Positions 1 through 12,200 of a stretch of 61,258 nucleotides of DNA are shown piece by piece. The DNA lies in assembly GCA_964433675.1 (NCBI GenBank), contig CAYSSJ010000016.1:1-61258 (forward strand). The letters are read 5' to 3'. The translations under genes were made by a program, and so were the position numbers. Numbering within the stretch: the stretch's first letter is position 1; every line of letters begins with the position of its first letter. This DNA is from CAYSSJ01 sp964433675 (GTDB taxonomy: Bacteria; Cloacimonadota; Cloacimonadia; Cloacimonadales; TCS61). The notes under the pieces were generated by a model that worked only from the letters and a program-made list of their open reading frames with translations, searched no databases and was not told where the DNA came from.

Positions 1-872
1 TCTTTCTTCTATCTTCTATTTTCTTTCTGCCTACTGTATTCTGTATTCCGTATTCCGTCTTCTTAACCTCTAAACCCTCAACCCTAAACTCTAAACATCA
101 TCCTGCTACTCTTGCACCAACTCACACTTCGATACGCTCCGGCTTACGCCGAAGCTACTCAGTGTGACAAGCTTCAGAACCCTAAACTGCATCCCTGTCC
201 TCCGTAGCCTCGGCGAAGGAGGATTGCTTCTCTTCCAATAAAATTCCATGAGTACCGGTGAATAAAATCATCAATTCATTTCTTTCTGTTTTTCCGAAGA
301 CAAGATGATATCTTGTCCTACGCTCCCTGCTCTTATTAAATTAGCAAATCCCTATTCTCTACCAGCTGTCACCCTGAGTGATTCCGACTTGTCGGAATTG
401 TATCGAAGGGTGACAATGCCACATTTACTAAGTTCACACTTCGATACGCTCCGGCTTACGCCGAAGCTACTCAGTGTGACAAGCTTCAGAACCCTAAACT
501 GCATCCCTGTCCTCCGTAGCCTCGGCGAAGGAGGATTGCTTCTCTTCCAATAAAATTCCATGAGTACCGGTGAATAAAATCATCAATTCATTTCTTTCTG
601 TTTTTCCGAAGACAAGATGATATCTTGTCCTACGCTCCCTGCTCTTATTAAATTAGCAAATCCCTATTCTCTACCAGCTGTCACCCTGAGTGATTCCGAC
701 TTGTCGGAATTGTATCGAAGGGTGACAATGCCACATTTCCTAAGTTCACACTTCGATACGCTCCGGCTTACGCCGAAGCTACTCAGTGTGACAAACTTCA
801 GAACTCTAAACCCTCAACTCTAAACTCTAAACTTGATATAGCTACTCTTCCACCACTTTTCACCGGAAATCA
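1..872. other. gene-free region
   Basis: No credible gene is present. Outside the tandem repeat the sequence is low-complexity, with runs of the type CCCTAAACTCTAAAC at about 75-95 and 806-835. A reverse-complement version of this motif recurs near 41595, again beside the palindromic repeats. Confidence 0.7.
123..803. repeat. 312-bp tandem repeat, two full copies plus a partial third
   Basis: The motif beginning CACACTTCGATACGCTCC occurs at 123, 435 and 747, a spacing of exactly 312 bp. The first two units are almost identical and the third stops after about 57 bp. Each unit holds three imperfect palindromes: one with outer arms TCACACT/AGTGTGA, one with arms GTCACCCT/AGGGTGAC, and one around CCTCCGTAGCC. 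Short open frames here (305-553, 617-823) are the same frame read in successive repeat units and are not genes. A related inverted copy lies at about 41688-42016. Confidence 0.9.
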
Positions 873-902
873 TTGACAGCGAAAGATGGATTTTGATATT
901 CT
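873..902 (+). promoter_or_regulatory. sigma-70-type promoter for the phosphate genes
   Basis: TTGACA at 873-878 and TATTCT at 897-902 are separated by 18 bp. Transcription would start near 909, just ahead of the ribosome site AAGGAGG at 919-925 and the ATG at 931. The position supports the downstream start of the DUF47 gene. Confidence 0.55.
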
Positions 903-930
903 GCATTGATGAAATGTGAAGGAGGTAACG

Positions 931-1575
931 ATGCCGATTTTGCTTAAGTTGTCCAAAATGCTCGAATCTGAGATTGATAGATTTTTGGATCTGGTCAGTG
1001 AGAGTGGTATCCAATTCAAAAAAGGTCTGGAAAATTATCTCAAAGATAATGATGAAGAGTTTCATGAACGGCTCACTTGTGTGATGGATTATGAGAGAAA
1101 AGCGGATGAGCTACGAATGAATGTGGAAAGGCAGCTTTATCTGAAAACTTTGATCCCCGAGAACAGGGGAGATGTGTTGGCAATTTTGGAAAACACCGAT
1201 GATGTGATCGATACCACCAAAGAGACGCTGATGAAATTCTCGCTGGAAAACCCGGATATTCCACCCCAATTCGATGAACTTTTCATGGAGTTAGCCGATG
1301 CTTCCGTTCAAAGCATAGAATGGCTCGTGCGAGCGATCAGGGCGTTTTTCAAGGATTTCGGTTCGGTGAACGATCATATCCATAAAGTCAGTTTTTACGA
1401 AAGTGAAGCTGATAATATCGCGGTGAAATTGAAGCGGAAGATCTTCGATGATGACCTTTCACTTAGCAAGAAGATACACCTGCGTTATTTTACCGAGAAT
1501 GTAGAGAAGATCTCCGACTGTGCCGAAGCTGTGAGCGACAGACTGGCGATCTATACGATAAAAAGGCAGATCTGA
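931..1575 (+). CDS. DUF47 / PhoU-like phosphate transport regulator
   Basis: This is a 214-residue, largely helical, charged protein of the DUF47 (TIGR00153, PhoU-like) family. The family regularly sits next to PiT phosphate transporters and is thought to modulate them from the cytoplasm. Motifs in keeping with the family are the ERKADELR and YESEADNIAVKLKRKIF helices, where acidic residues form PhoU-type metal sites. A longer frame opens at a GTG at 916, but the ribosome site AAGGAGG (919-925) lies inside that extension, so ATG 931 is chosen. The pit gene follows after 14 bp, so the two form an operon. No signal peptide or membrane segment is seen. Confidence 0.85.
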   Translation: MPILLKLSKMLESEIDRFLDLVSESGIQFKKGLENYLKDNDEEFHERLTCVMDYERKADELRMNVERQLYLKTLIPENRGDVLAILENTDDVIDTTKETLMKFSLENPDIPPQFDELFMELADASVQSIEWLVRAIRAFFKDFGSVNDHIHKVSFYESEADNIAVKLKRKIFDDDLSLSKKIHLRYFTENVEKISDCAEAVSDRLAIYTIKRQI

Positions 1576-1589
1576 GCGAGGATGAGTAG

Positions 1590-3053
1590 GTGATACTTCT
1601 CTATCTTTCCAGTGGATTATTTTTAGGTTGGTCACTTGGTGCCAATGATGCAGCCAATGTCTTCGGCACGGCGGTAGGTACCAGGATGATCAAATTCAAA
1701 TTGGCAGCGATCATAGCTGCTCTAGCTCTGATCTTGGGCGCTGTATTGGAAGGCGCCGGCGCATCCCATACACTTGGTGAACTCGGTGCCGTGAACAAAC
1801 TGGCAGGAGCGTTTACAGTTGCTCTGGCGGCTGCATTTACCGTAACAGTGATGACGCGGATGAAACTGCCGGTCTCTACCTCGCAAGCTATTGTCGGCGC
1901 TATTATTGGTTGGAATCTGTTTAGCGGTTCGCCCACCGATATGAATTCGCTCACCAAGATCGTGACTACATGGGTCTTGTGTCCTATCCTCGCAGCACTT
2001 TTTGCGATTATTCTCTATAAGCTTATCAAGAAAATATTGGAAAGTGTGCAGATCCATCTGCTCACTATGGATGCCTATACGCGTATCGGTTTGATAGTAG
2101 CCGGTGCACTGGGTGCTTATAGTCTGGGCGCTAATAATATCGCCAATGTTATGGGTGTCTTCATACCCGCTTCTCCTTTTGATGATATTATGCTACTGGG
2201 AAATATTAGATTCAGTGGAACACAGCAATTGTTTCTGATCGGTGCGCTAGCTATCGGAGTGGGAATTTTTACCTATTCGGCAAGAGTGATGAAAACGGTG
2301 GGCAAAGATATTTTCCGCCTTTCGCCCGTAACTGCCTTCGTGGTGGTGATATCCCATTCGCTGGTTTTGTATATCTTCGCTTCTCAGGGACTCAGAGATT
2401 GGTTTGTTGCGCTGGGCTTACCACCCATACCATTGGTGCCGGTATCCAGCTCGCAGGCTATCGTGGGGGCAATTTTGGGGATTGCCTTTGCCAAAGGGGC
2501 ACGGAATATCAACTGGAAGGTGATGGGCAAGATCGCCTCCGGATGGGTTACTACTCCCATAACTGCCGGCATCATCTCTTTCATCGCCCTCTTTTTCGTG
2601 CAGAATGTTTTTGATCTCGATGTCTATCGGGAAAAGAGCTATCTGTTCTCGCCTTTGGTGATGGAAAGACTGGCAGATGCCAATATAGAAGAGCATAAAC
2701 TCGAATTGCTCAGCGAGATGGAGTTCGATAACCAACGCCAACTGAGAAGATATAGCCGTAATCTCGGGTTTGATGAGCAAATTATAGACACATTCGCCTT
2801 TTACTCGGCCAGAAATCCGATGAAGATCAGACGCTCGGTGCTGGCAAGCTTGGATTTGGATGATTTTAGCCGCGCACAAAAAGAAGCGCTTGCCGAAATT
2901 ATCACAGAGGAATACGAATATGAATGGCAGCTTTATTATGCCCTCTCGCAAAAAAGTGATCAGTGGGCTTATAAAAGCTCTGAGCATGATGATTATAACC
3001 AAAAACTGGATAACCAATACCAACTGCTTTTCGATGCTTTTAGAATAGATTAG
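1590..3053 (+). CDS. pit: PiT-family inorganic phosphate transporter
   Basis: This 487-residue inner-membrane permease takes up inorganic phosphate. Both PiT signatures are present: GANDAANVFGT near residue 18 and the degenerate GANNIANVMG near residue 182. Each is followed by the conserved PVSTSQAIVGA or PVSSSQAIVGA segment. About ten hydrophobic spans fill residues 1-345. The start is GTG 1590, with GAGGAT 6 bp upstream. After the last span there is a soluble, charged C-terminal tail of roughly 140 residues that is not part of the usual PiT core. It is co-transcribed with the DUF47 gene. The transport assignment is firm; phosphate rather than sulfate specificity follows from family and context. 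Confidence 0.92.
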   Translation: MILLYLSSGLFLGWSLGANDAANVFGTAVGTRMIKFKLAAIIAALALILGAVLEGAGASHTLGELGAVNKLAGAFTVALAAAFTVTVMTRMKLPVSTSQAIVGAIIGWNLFSGSPTDMNSLTKIVTTWVLCPILAALFAIILYKLIKKILESVQIHLLTMDAYTRIGLIVAGALGAYSLGANNIANVMGVFIPASPFDDIMLLGNIRFSGTQQLFLIGALAIGVGIFTYSARVMKTVGKDIFRLSPVTAFVVVISHSLVLYIFASQGLRDWFVALGLPPIPLVPVSSSQAIVGAILGIAFAKGARNINWKVMGKIASGWVTTPITAGIISFIALFFVQNVFDLDVYREKSYLFSPLVMERLADANIEEHKLELLSEMEFDNQRQLRRYSRNLGFDEQIIDTFAFYSARNPMKIRRSVLASLDLDDFSRAQKEALAEIITEEYEYEWQLYYALSQKSDQWAYKSSEHDDYNQKLDNQYQLLFDAFRID

Positions 3054-3154
3054 TAAAAAAATATTAAAAAGTAGTTGACTGATTTTTACATTAAATTCAA
3101 ATCGTCATGTTGCAGCATGAACCGACTTTCAAAAAAAGAGGGGAAGGAGGCATA

Positions 3155-3192
3155 TGGAACGGATGTGAAATTCGCTAATTTCAGCAGTTCCA
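3155..3192 (+). promoter_or_regulatory. stem-loop in the leader of the giant-protein gene
   Basis: TGGAAC pairs with GTTCCA as the outer stem, and TGAAATT with AATTTCA as the inner stem around a CGCT loop, separated by a small internal loop. There is no U-tract, so it is unlikely to be an intrinsic terminator for pit. It sits between AAGGAGG (3144-3150) and a TATAAT at 3196-3201. ATG 3154 opens a four-codon frame (Met-Glu-Arg-Met) right after that ribosome site. The role is unknown; it could be an RNA stabiliser, leader or protein-binding site. Confidence 0.5.
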
Positions 3193-3299
3193 ATGTATAA
3201 TATGACTGTTATAACATTATTTAAAAGTAAAGGTTTCAACAATTGTAGTTTGAACAAGTTTGGAAAAATTAAAAAAAACAAAAATTTATGGAGGAAATT

Positions 3300-6200
3300 A
3301 TGAAGAAGACGTTTTTATTATTAGCTATGTTAGCCATCGTAGCCGGTTTGTCCGCAACAGACTGGTCTGTTGCTTTAATAGACAGCTATGGTGATGGTTG
3401 GAATGGTGGATTATTGACCGTATATGTTAATGATACGGTTGTTTTAGACGAGATAACTTTAGATTCGGGTGAAGGACCAGAGTATCATACTTTTTCTGTA
3501 CAAAACGGAGATGAAATAAGCACTATCTATACTGAAGGATTGTGGTCAAATGAAAATTATTATGCTATTCTGAACCAACATGATGATGTAGTAGCAGAAT
3601 CAGGCGGAACTTGGGATAATCCCGGTGCTAGTACTCCGGAAAGTATAACAGAACCTTTGATCATATGGTCTGTTGCTTTAATAGACAGCTATGGTGATGG
3701 TTGGAATGGTGGATTATTGACCGTATATGTGAACGGGGATGTAGTATTGGAAGATATCACTTTAGATACTGGTGCAGGTCCTGAATATCATACTTTTGCA
3801 GTTGCAGACGGCGATCAAATAACTACATCTTATACTGAAGGTAGTTGGTCATCAGAAAACTATTATGCAATTATGGATCATGATAATGAAATAGTGGCAG
3901 AATCAGGCGGAACTTGGTCTAATCCCGGTGCGAGTACTCCGGAGAGTATAACAGAGCCTATTGTTGTAGAAATTGTTGACATTGTTTCCAACCCGGTACC
4001 AGAAAATGGTGCTATTGGTGTTGCATTAACAGGAGATTTAAATTGGGATTTTGGCGAAGGTGTAGATACCTATGACCTATGGTTTGGTGAAGCCGGGAAT
4101 ATGGTAGAAGTAGTAAGCGGAGAAACTGCTGGGGCTACAGGCAGCTATAGCTATAGCGATCTTGATGGAGTCACAGTATATGAGTGGCAGGTCATAGCTC
4201 ATAGCGCAGAGGAAAATCGACTTACAACCGAAGGACCGGTTTGGAGTTTTACGACTACAGCGACACCGATTATTCAGTTCCCTTGGGATGAAGGTTTCGA
4301 AGATGAATGGCCCCCGCTGGGTTGGACAATTGTGAATGGTGTTAGCGGTTCATATTGGGAACAAAGCAGTGTGTCAAGCAATACAGGCTCTTATGCAGCA
4401 CGGTCTTATAATGGTTATTCATCAAACTATCTTGCTGACGAATGGCTGATAACTCCCCCAATTAATATGGACGATGGATTGATGTTGTCATTTTTTGGTT
4501 ATTCTTCACAAACACCAAATGGTGATAAAGAAAAAATGCGCATTATGATTATGGATGAGGTATATGATAATGTTGCCGATCTTCATGCCAATGCCATAGA
4601 ACTTGATGTAAAAAACTTTACAGGTAGTTGGGAAGAGTATTTTGTCAATCTAGACGCCTATAGCGGAGATAAATACATAGCTTTCAATTATTATATTCCA
4701 GTTGATGTTGGGTACAACTATGTGTATGTAGACGATGTATTATTATTTGAATTACCTGATTATGATGTTAGTATATCGAACTTAACCGGCGACAGGACAG
4801 TTCAATCTGGAACAACAGATAGTTATGAGATCGAGATCGAAAATAGAGGTACACAAAACGATACCTATAATATCAATGTTACTGGAATAGTTAGAAGCTG
4901 GGTATATGACTTCCCCGCAACGGTTGCTGTTGATGCAGGCGAGACAGCTATTGTTGACTTGGATGTAACGGTGCCCGCCGATGCCGGGATGGGAGATACA
5001 GATACTATTAGCTTTAGCGCAACATCGCAAAGCGATAGTAATGTAAGTGATAGTGTGGAAATTACCACCACCGCAGTTTCTCCAATGATAGCTCCTCATT
5101 TCGAGGATTTCGATGATGTTTCTACCCCCGATCTACCGATTGGATGGAGTAAAATAGTAGATCATCCAACCTCAACTAGTCCGAGAGTGGAAACTTATAC
5201 TTCGGGGACACCACTTTCACCTTCGAATCATGTAAGACTATATTCAAATGATGAAATAGATGCGGAAATTATGCTGATCACACCACCGACAACTGGTTTG
5301 AACGAAAGCCGTATCCGTTTCTGGGCAAAGTGCAGTTCTACTACTAACATCCCTGATTTGATTATTGGAACGATGAGCGATCCTACAGATGCAGCTACAT
5401 TTACACCATTCCAGATAATCGAAGCTGATACCGAGTTGACTGGCACATACCAGGAATTTATGGTACATTTCGATAGTTATGTGGGGACAGATCAATATGT
5501 TGCTTTCAAACATGGGGCTACCCCCAGTTGGTTCCGTAGTATCTACATAGACGATTTCACCTACGAAGAGATACCAACCGATCCAGTACTGGAAGTCTCA
5601 CCGATGGAGCAAGATTTCGGAACGATAGCAATTGGTGATATGCCTGATCCTGTCGATTGTACGCTGACAAATGTAGGAGTGGGTACTTTGACCATTAACG
5701 ACGGAGACATATTGTTCACAGGTGCTGATCCCGATGACTTTGCTTTGGGAGCTATTACTTACCCGATAGAAATGGAGTCTGGTAATTCACAAACTATCCC
5801 TATTATGTTTGATCCTTTAACAGCGGGATCAAAAGAAGCTATGATGCAGATTACACATAATGGAACAAATTCACCTTTTGATGTAGGACCGCTGAGCGGT
5901 TATGCTCTGCCTGAAGGCAGCCTTGTTGAAGGGTTTGAAAATGAATTTCCACCCGAAAGCTGGACTTATATCGATGGTGGACTGGGTTCATACTGGGACC
6001 AATCCTCTACTTCTCCTTATGCCGGAGATTATTCTGCCCGATCATACAATGGTTCTGGATCTAGCTACGATGCAGATGAATGGCTGATAACACCGATGCT
6101 TAACCTTGATGCAACTCCTGATCCGAGTCTTATGTTTGCCGGGCGTTCTGGATATGATAGACCTGATCCATCTATGACCATTCGCATTATGATGATGGAT

Positions 6201-9200
6201 GAAGTTTATGATAATGTTGATGATCTGCATGCTAATGCCATCGAAGTAGGTAGCATAGTGTTATCTGCGGGGTGGACTGTATATGAGGTAGATCTAGCGG
6301 CATATAGTGGAGCACATTATTTCGCATTCCTTTATTACGTAGAAGATGGAAGCTTTAACTATGTCTATGTTGATGAAGTTGTCGGACCGCCTATATATGT
6401 TCCACCCGATTTTGCTTATGACCCTCAAGAGTTCGACTTTGGAGGTTTATCAGTTGGTAAAATAAGTGAACCACAAGACTTTATACTTAGCAATATTGGT
6501 GGCGATGTTATTACCATCGCTCCGGAAGATATTAATCTAACCGGCGATACAGATCATTTTATTCTGAACAATATTGAGCAAACTGTAAATCTTGGAGCAG
6601 ATGAATCTACAGTTGTTAGTGTACAATTTGCACCGCAATCTCTGGAAGAGAAGACAGCATACTTAAATATCGAGGATAACATCGCGGCGGAGAGAAATAT
6701 TCGCATTTCTCGTGCTGATAGAAACCTTAGTGAAACAGGCAGAGAACTGCATAGTATTCCACTATACGGTGAAGGATTGAAGCCATTCAGGGTGGAACGT
6801 ATCACCCCGGATGAGCAGATCGTCATCGGCAAAAACTTCTATTATGAAACCGAGATTGTAAACGATCTGGAAACTGATGAACTATTCTATCTTGTTGCTT
6901 TTGATGGAGATTGGAGCTACCAAACTCAGAATGCAGCCGGACAGAACATTTCTACTATAAACGTACCGGCAGAAGATACAAGGAAAATATTCATCAGAGT
7001 TACAGCTCCGGAAACCGCAGTAGAGGGATTTATCGATACATTTACATTCAGAGCTTATTCTGAGACCAATCCCGATCTGACAGATGAGGTGGATATCACT
7101 TCCACAGCGGTTGAACTTATTGAGTTGCCCTATGTGCAAAATTTCCAGAGCGATGAGTTTCCGCCCGATTTCTGGCGCAGTGAGAACTGGGCTTGGTCTG
7201 CCACTCATGGTATTGCCGGCAGCGGCGCAGCTATAGTTCCGGCAGGAACAGAAGAGACCGCCATCCTGCGCAGCAAAGCGATCAATCTGCCCGAAGGTGA
7301 GAAACATGTACGCTTCTGGTGGTCGGATATCGATCCGGAGATACGAACACGGAATGCGAGCATGACCTATCTGGAAATTGCTACGCAAGCAGAAGAGCTA
7401 CCCAATGCCGGAACCGGTGATTGGACTGTGCTGGAAACCCTGGAAAGCGGTACTTATGACGACTATACCGAAATGATTGTTGACCTAACCGCTTATGATG
7501 CCGGTGACTATTATCTCAGATGGCGGCATGAACCAAACGGAGCATCTCCCGGTGCCGGACTGGCAAGAGTGATAATTGAAGCTAATGTGCCGGCTGCAGA
7601 ATTTGTCATCGATCCGGATGCTTATGATTTCGGGGAAGTATTGGTTGGCGAGTCTGAAATTGCTCAGTTTACAATTACCAATCTGGGTCTGGAGACGATG
7701 ACTATCGTTGATGGTGGCATCTATATAGAAGCTCTGCAAAGAATCTCCCGCGACCAACACTACAGTGTAGTTCATCCGAATTATCCGGTCGAGCTGGGAT
7801 ATAATCAATCCCTCGAACTGGAAGTAGTATTCGAACCTTTAACCGATGGCATCCATGAAGCAGAATTGGTGATCGAGAATAATATTACCAGAGCTGTTAA
7901 TAGAGTGCCGCTGACAGGCGAAGGATATTATAGACCTGCCGGTTCAACCTGTGATAATCCTTATATTGCTACTTTACCCTTAGTAGATTATGAGGATAAC
8001 ACGGAAGCTTATGGAGATGACTATTCTTCTGGTTGGATTAATCCAAGTTCCAGTTATCTCAATGGCAACGACTTTGTCGTTCAATTTGAAATTGATGAAC
8101 TTGGCCTATTCAAGGGTAGTGTTTCAGGAAGCTGGACAGGACTGTTTATTTTGGATCAATGTCCGAGTGATACTGATCCTCCGGATGTATTAGCTTCAGC
8201 TACTGGTTCTAGTGGTGGCAGTTTTTCTATCGAAGACTTGCCAATCGGCACATATTATGCTATTGTTTCTACCTGGCCCTCACCTCAGTTTACAGATTTC
8301 ACGCTTAACTTATCACTGGTAACAGGACCAGTATTTGCAGCGGATCCACCAGAGAAAGATTTCGGTCAGATTCTCGTAGATGCTACATCAGAAGATCAAG
8401 TATTTACCATCAGTAATGATGGTATTGACACACTTATCGTTAACTCTATAGATTTGGTTGGTGATGATGTGGCTGAATTTATGTTAACTGATGATAATAT
8501 ATATCCTATCGAGCTAGGTGCGGACGAAAATGTTACTGTATCTGTAGCTTTTGCTCCAACTTCGGAAGGCATCAAAACAGCTATGCTGGAGATTACAGAA
8601 GCTCAAAATGCACCTGATCGGTTAGGCAGATCCAGAGATACAATCGTTCATCAAGTTCCGCTGACAGGTGAGGGCTACGTTTTACCAGAAAACGTAGTAT
8701 ATTTCGGTACTGGAGATGCAGTAAATAGTACAACCACAGCAAATCCGATTAACATTTATTACCGTAGCTTACGTGGTCAGATGGTATATCATGCGACTGA
8801 ATTGATTGCGGCAGGCATTGAAGCGGGCGATGCGTTACTTGAGTTCGGTTTTTACGTGGAATCGCCGCCTCTATATGGGCTGCCAAATTTCCGTATCAGA
8901 ATGCTACATACTGATGCTGAGGATAGTTCTGCACACATCGATGTGGGTCCTGAAAACAATGTCTATTTCAGAACAGAATATATGCCTACTGCCGGTGATT
9001 GGGATATTTTGGAATTAGATGAACCTTTTGTTTGGGATGGCGTAAGTAATATCCTTGTTGATACCGGTTTTGCACAAGTTCCTTCTTGGAACTCATCCGG
9101 TCAGCAGCGAATCTATACAGTACCGAATGGTTTCAGATATATTCGTCAAGATGCACAAGATGTATCCGAAGAGGCAACAACCACCACATCATCAAACAAA

Positions 9201-12200
9201 CCTCAAGCAATTATGATCTTTGGTGAGATACCTCAAGACGGCTCCATCGAAGGAACTGTAACTATGATCGGCGGCGAAGGTGATGTGACAGAAGTAGAAG
9301 TAACCGCCGGCGAGGTAACTGTAAATCCTGAACCCGATGGCACATATTCCATCGAAATAGCACCCGGTACCTACGATGTAACGGCAGAACTGTTCGGATA
9401 TCAGACTGAGGTTCAGTACGGTGTAGAAGTGCTTTCGGATGAAACGACAGCGGATATCAACTTTACCCTCGGTAATATAGGAATTGCTGTAGATCCATCT
9501 AACTTCGATGTTGATATTACTCAGGGTCAGGTTATCACTCAACAGATGACTATCACAAACAATGGTGCTGGTGATCTGGAGTATGAAATAGGACAAATCT
9601 ACCAAATGACATACAGAACAGGTGGAATTGGGGATAACTATAATGTCAATGTGGAAAAACAAATTGGACATAATTCCGAATTAGACGAACGTGCACCCAA
9701 TACAATGTCGGCTAGTCAAACTATTTCACAGCAATCCAGAGAATTATTCGATTTATTGTATCATTTCCCGACTGGTACAGGATTGGGTTATTCTGTAGCA
9801 ACAGATGGCTACTATATCTATTCAGCCATGTGGAATAATAACTTGTTCTATAAATATGAAACAGACGGTACGTATGTGGGTGAATTTAGTGTTCCTGGTT
9901 TTGATGGTAATCTTAGAGATATGACCTTTGACGGGCAATACTTCTATGGTTCACCTAATAGTGATACCATTTATCAGCTAGATTTGGTAGATGAAATTCT
10001 TGTAGATCAATTTACTACAGGTGTATCAACTATACGCGGTCTAGCTTATGATGAGATAAACGATGGTTTTTGGGTTACTAATGGCTGGAATCCACCAATA
10101 ACTCTAGTCGATAGAACCGGTTCAACAATTCAAACTATTGATCCCGCAATCAGTAGTATCTCTGGTCTTGGCTGGGAGAACAAATCAAATGGTGGTCCAC
10201 ACCTTTGGGCTTATACTCAACCAGGAGCACCTTCAGATAATGTGCTGAATAAGATCAAAATTGAAGATGAATCAATAGCTCAAACTTTTGATGTGGCTGA
10301 ATTGGGGATACTAGATGAAGATAGCATTTCCGGTGGTATGGATATAGCTTCTGAAACAGGAGCATATACAATTATCGGTATGTCTCAAAACGATATGATC
10401 TGGATCCTGGATCTGGAAAGCTGGTTATCCATAGAACCAATAGCCGGAACAGTTCCTGCTGGTCAGAGTGTCGTTGTAGATCTTATGTTCGATGCTTCTA
10501 AAGTGGATGAAGCAATTTCTTACTCAGCAGATATCGTAGTCTCCAATAATGCACAGGAAGACCCAATAGTCGTACCTGCTACTATGAATGTAGAACAAGC
10601 TATCGGAGCTTCAGTTCCTTACGTTGTCGATTTCGAAGCTGAATTTCCACCGGTATTCCAATTCGGTCCGGATTGGCAGAGGATGAGTGGTGCAGTGGGT
10701 ACTACACTGCAATCCACTATCTACGGCTGGCAGCAGATGGATTATGCTAATCTCGGAGAGGGTAATATGTCTGCCGGTATCCAGATGTATGATAATAATC
10801 TGAATCACTGGCTGATAACTTCGCCGATCTATCTGGATAATGGCGCGCAGAGAAATGAAGGAGTCTATCGTCTAAACTTCGATCTGGCACTTACGCAATT
10901 CAACAGTAGCGCCGGAGCTTCACTGGCAGAAGGCGATATCTTCCGCGTTTATGTCAGCACCGATGACGGTGCGACTTGGGATATGCTAAAAGAGTGGGAT
11001 CACACCACAGCCATCCCTGCCGATGGAGAGCCGCAATTGATATTGCTGGAAGAACATCATGGTGAGACAGTGAAGTTCGGTTTCTATGCCGAATCCGATA
11101 TTATCAACGATGTCGAGCTATTTGTGGATAACTTCGCCGTGCATTATGTCGGTGAAGCGATATATGATATCTATGTAATGTATCCTGACACATTGGCTCA
11201 TAATTTCGAACGAGTAACTCTGGGTGAAACCGAAGCGGTCGATATCAATCTCGACCTCACAGAAGGTACTCTTATCATAAACAACATAGAACTCTCCGGT
11301 GAAAATGCGGACGAATTTATCATCCCTCAGCTTCACTATCCGATGACAATGGAAGAATCTGCTGCACTTCCGGTAACATTTGCGCCGGTCGAACTCGGTC
11401 TTAAATCTGCTCAGATAGATATCGAGATCTACGATCCTTATGCAGTTGCGGAGAATGGTGAATACTATACCTACGAGATAATGCTTGAGGGTGTCGGTTA
11501 TGAAGAGCCGACTATTACACCACCGGAGCAGATCAGCTTTGCCGAGAACGATGAGTGGGTAGGTGATTTCACCGATTATATCACCGGTATCACACCGGGT
11601 GGTGAACTGCCTGATCTCACAGTAGAACTTACAGAAGATATCATAGTAACAATTGATGGCTATGAGGTAACCTTATCAGCACCGGATTACTGGAACGGTC
11701 TGGAAGATGTAACCTTCATCGTGGATGACCAATTCAACGGACTGAGAGCAGCCCGAAATTCCGAATATGCCAGAAGAGAGAATCCACTCAGCCGTGCTAC
11801 CGATTCTTTCACTATCAATGTGGAAGTAACACCGGTGAACAATCCGCCATTCGTGCTAGATCATGTCGCAGATTTCGAGATAGATATCAATGAAATCGAT
11901 GATGTAACCGTAAATGTGTGGGATGTATTCGATGATTGGGATCTCCACCCGGAACTGAACAATCATCCGGATGCACCGGATGAAGAGCTGAGCTTCAGCA
12001 CTGAAGGTAATGTGAATATCGCCGTGGATATAGATCCGATCAGCGGAGTAGTTACATTTACTCCGGCAGCAGATTGGTATGGAGCGGAAGATATCACGCT
12101 GATAGCTACCGATATAGCAGAACAGACAGCCGAGACCACATTTACCGTAACAGTTCCCAATGAACCACCTTATGTAACCGATCTAACCATAGAAGGCTGG

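Noticed and set aside
305..823. Two similar 68-82 residue frames starting MISCPTLPALIK
   Set aside because: They are the same frame in successive copies of a non-coding 312-bp repeat, with no ribosome site, and they run through palindromes.
916..930. GTG start for the DUF47 gene
   Set aside because: The ribosome site AAGGAGG lies inside this extension, so the ATG at 931 is the better start.
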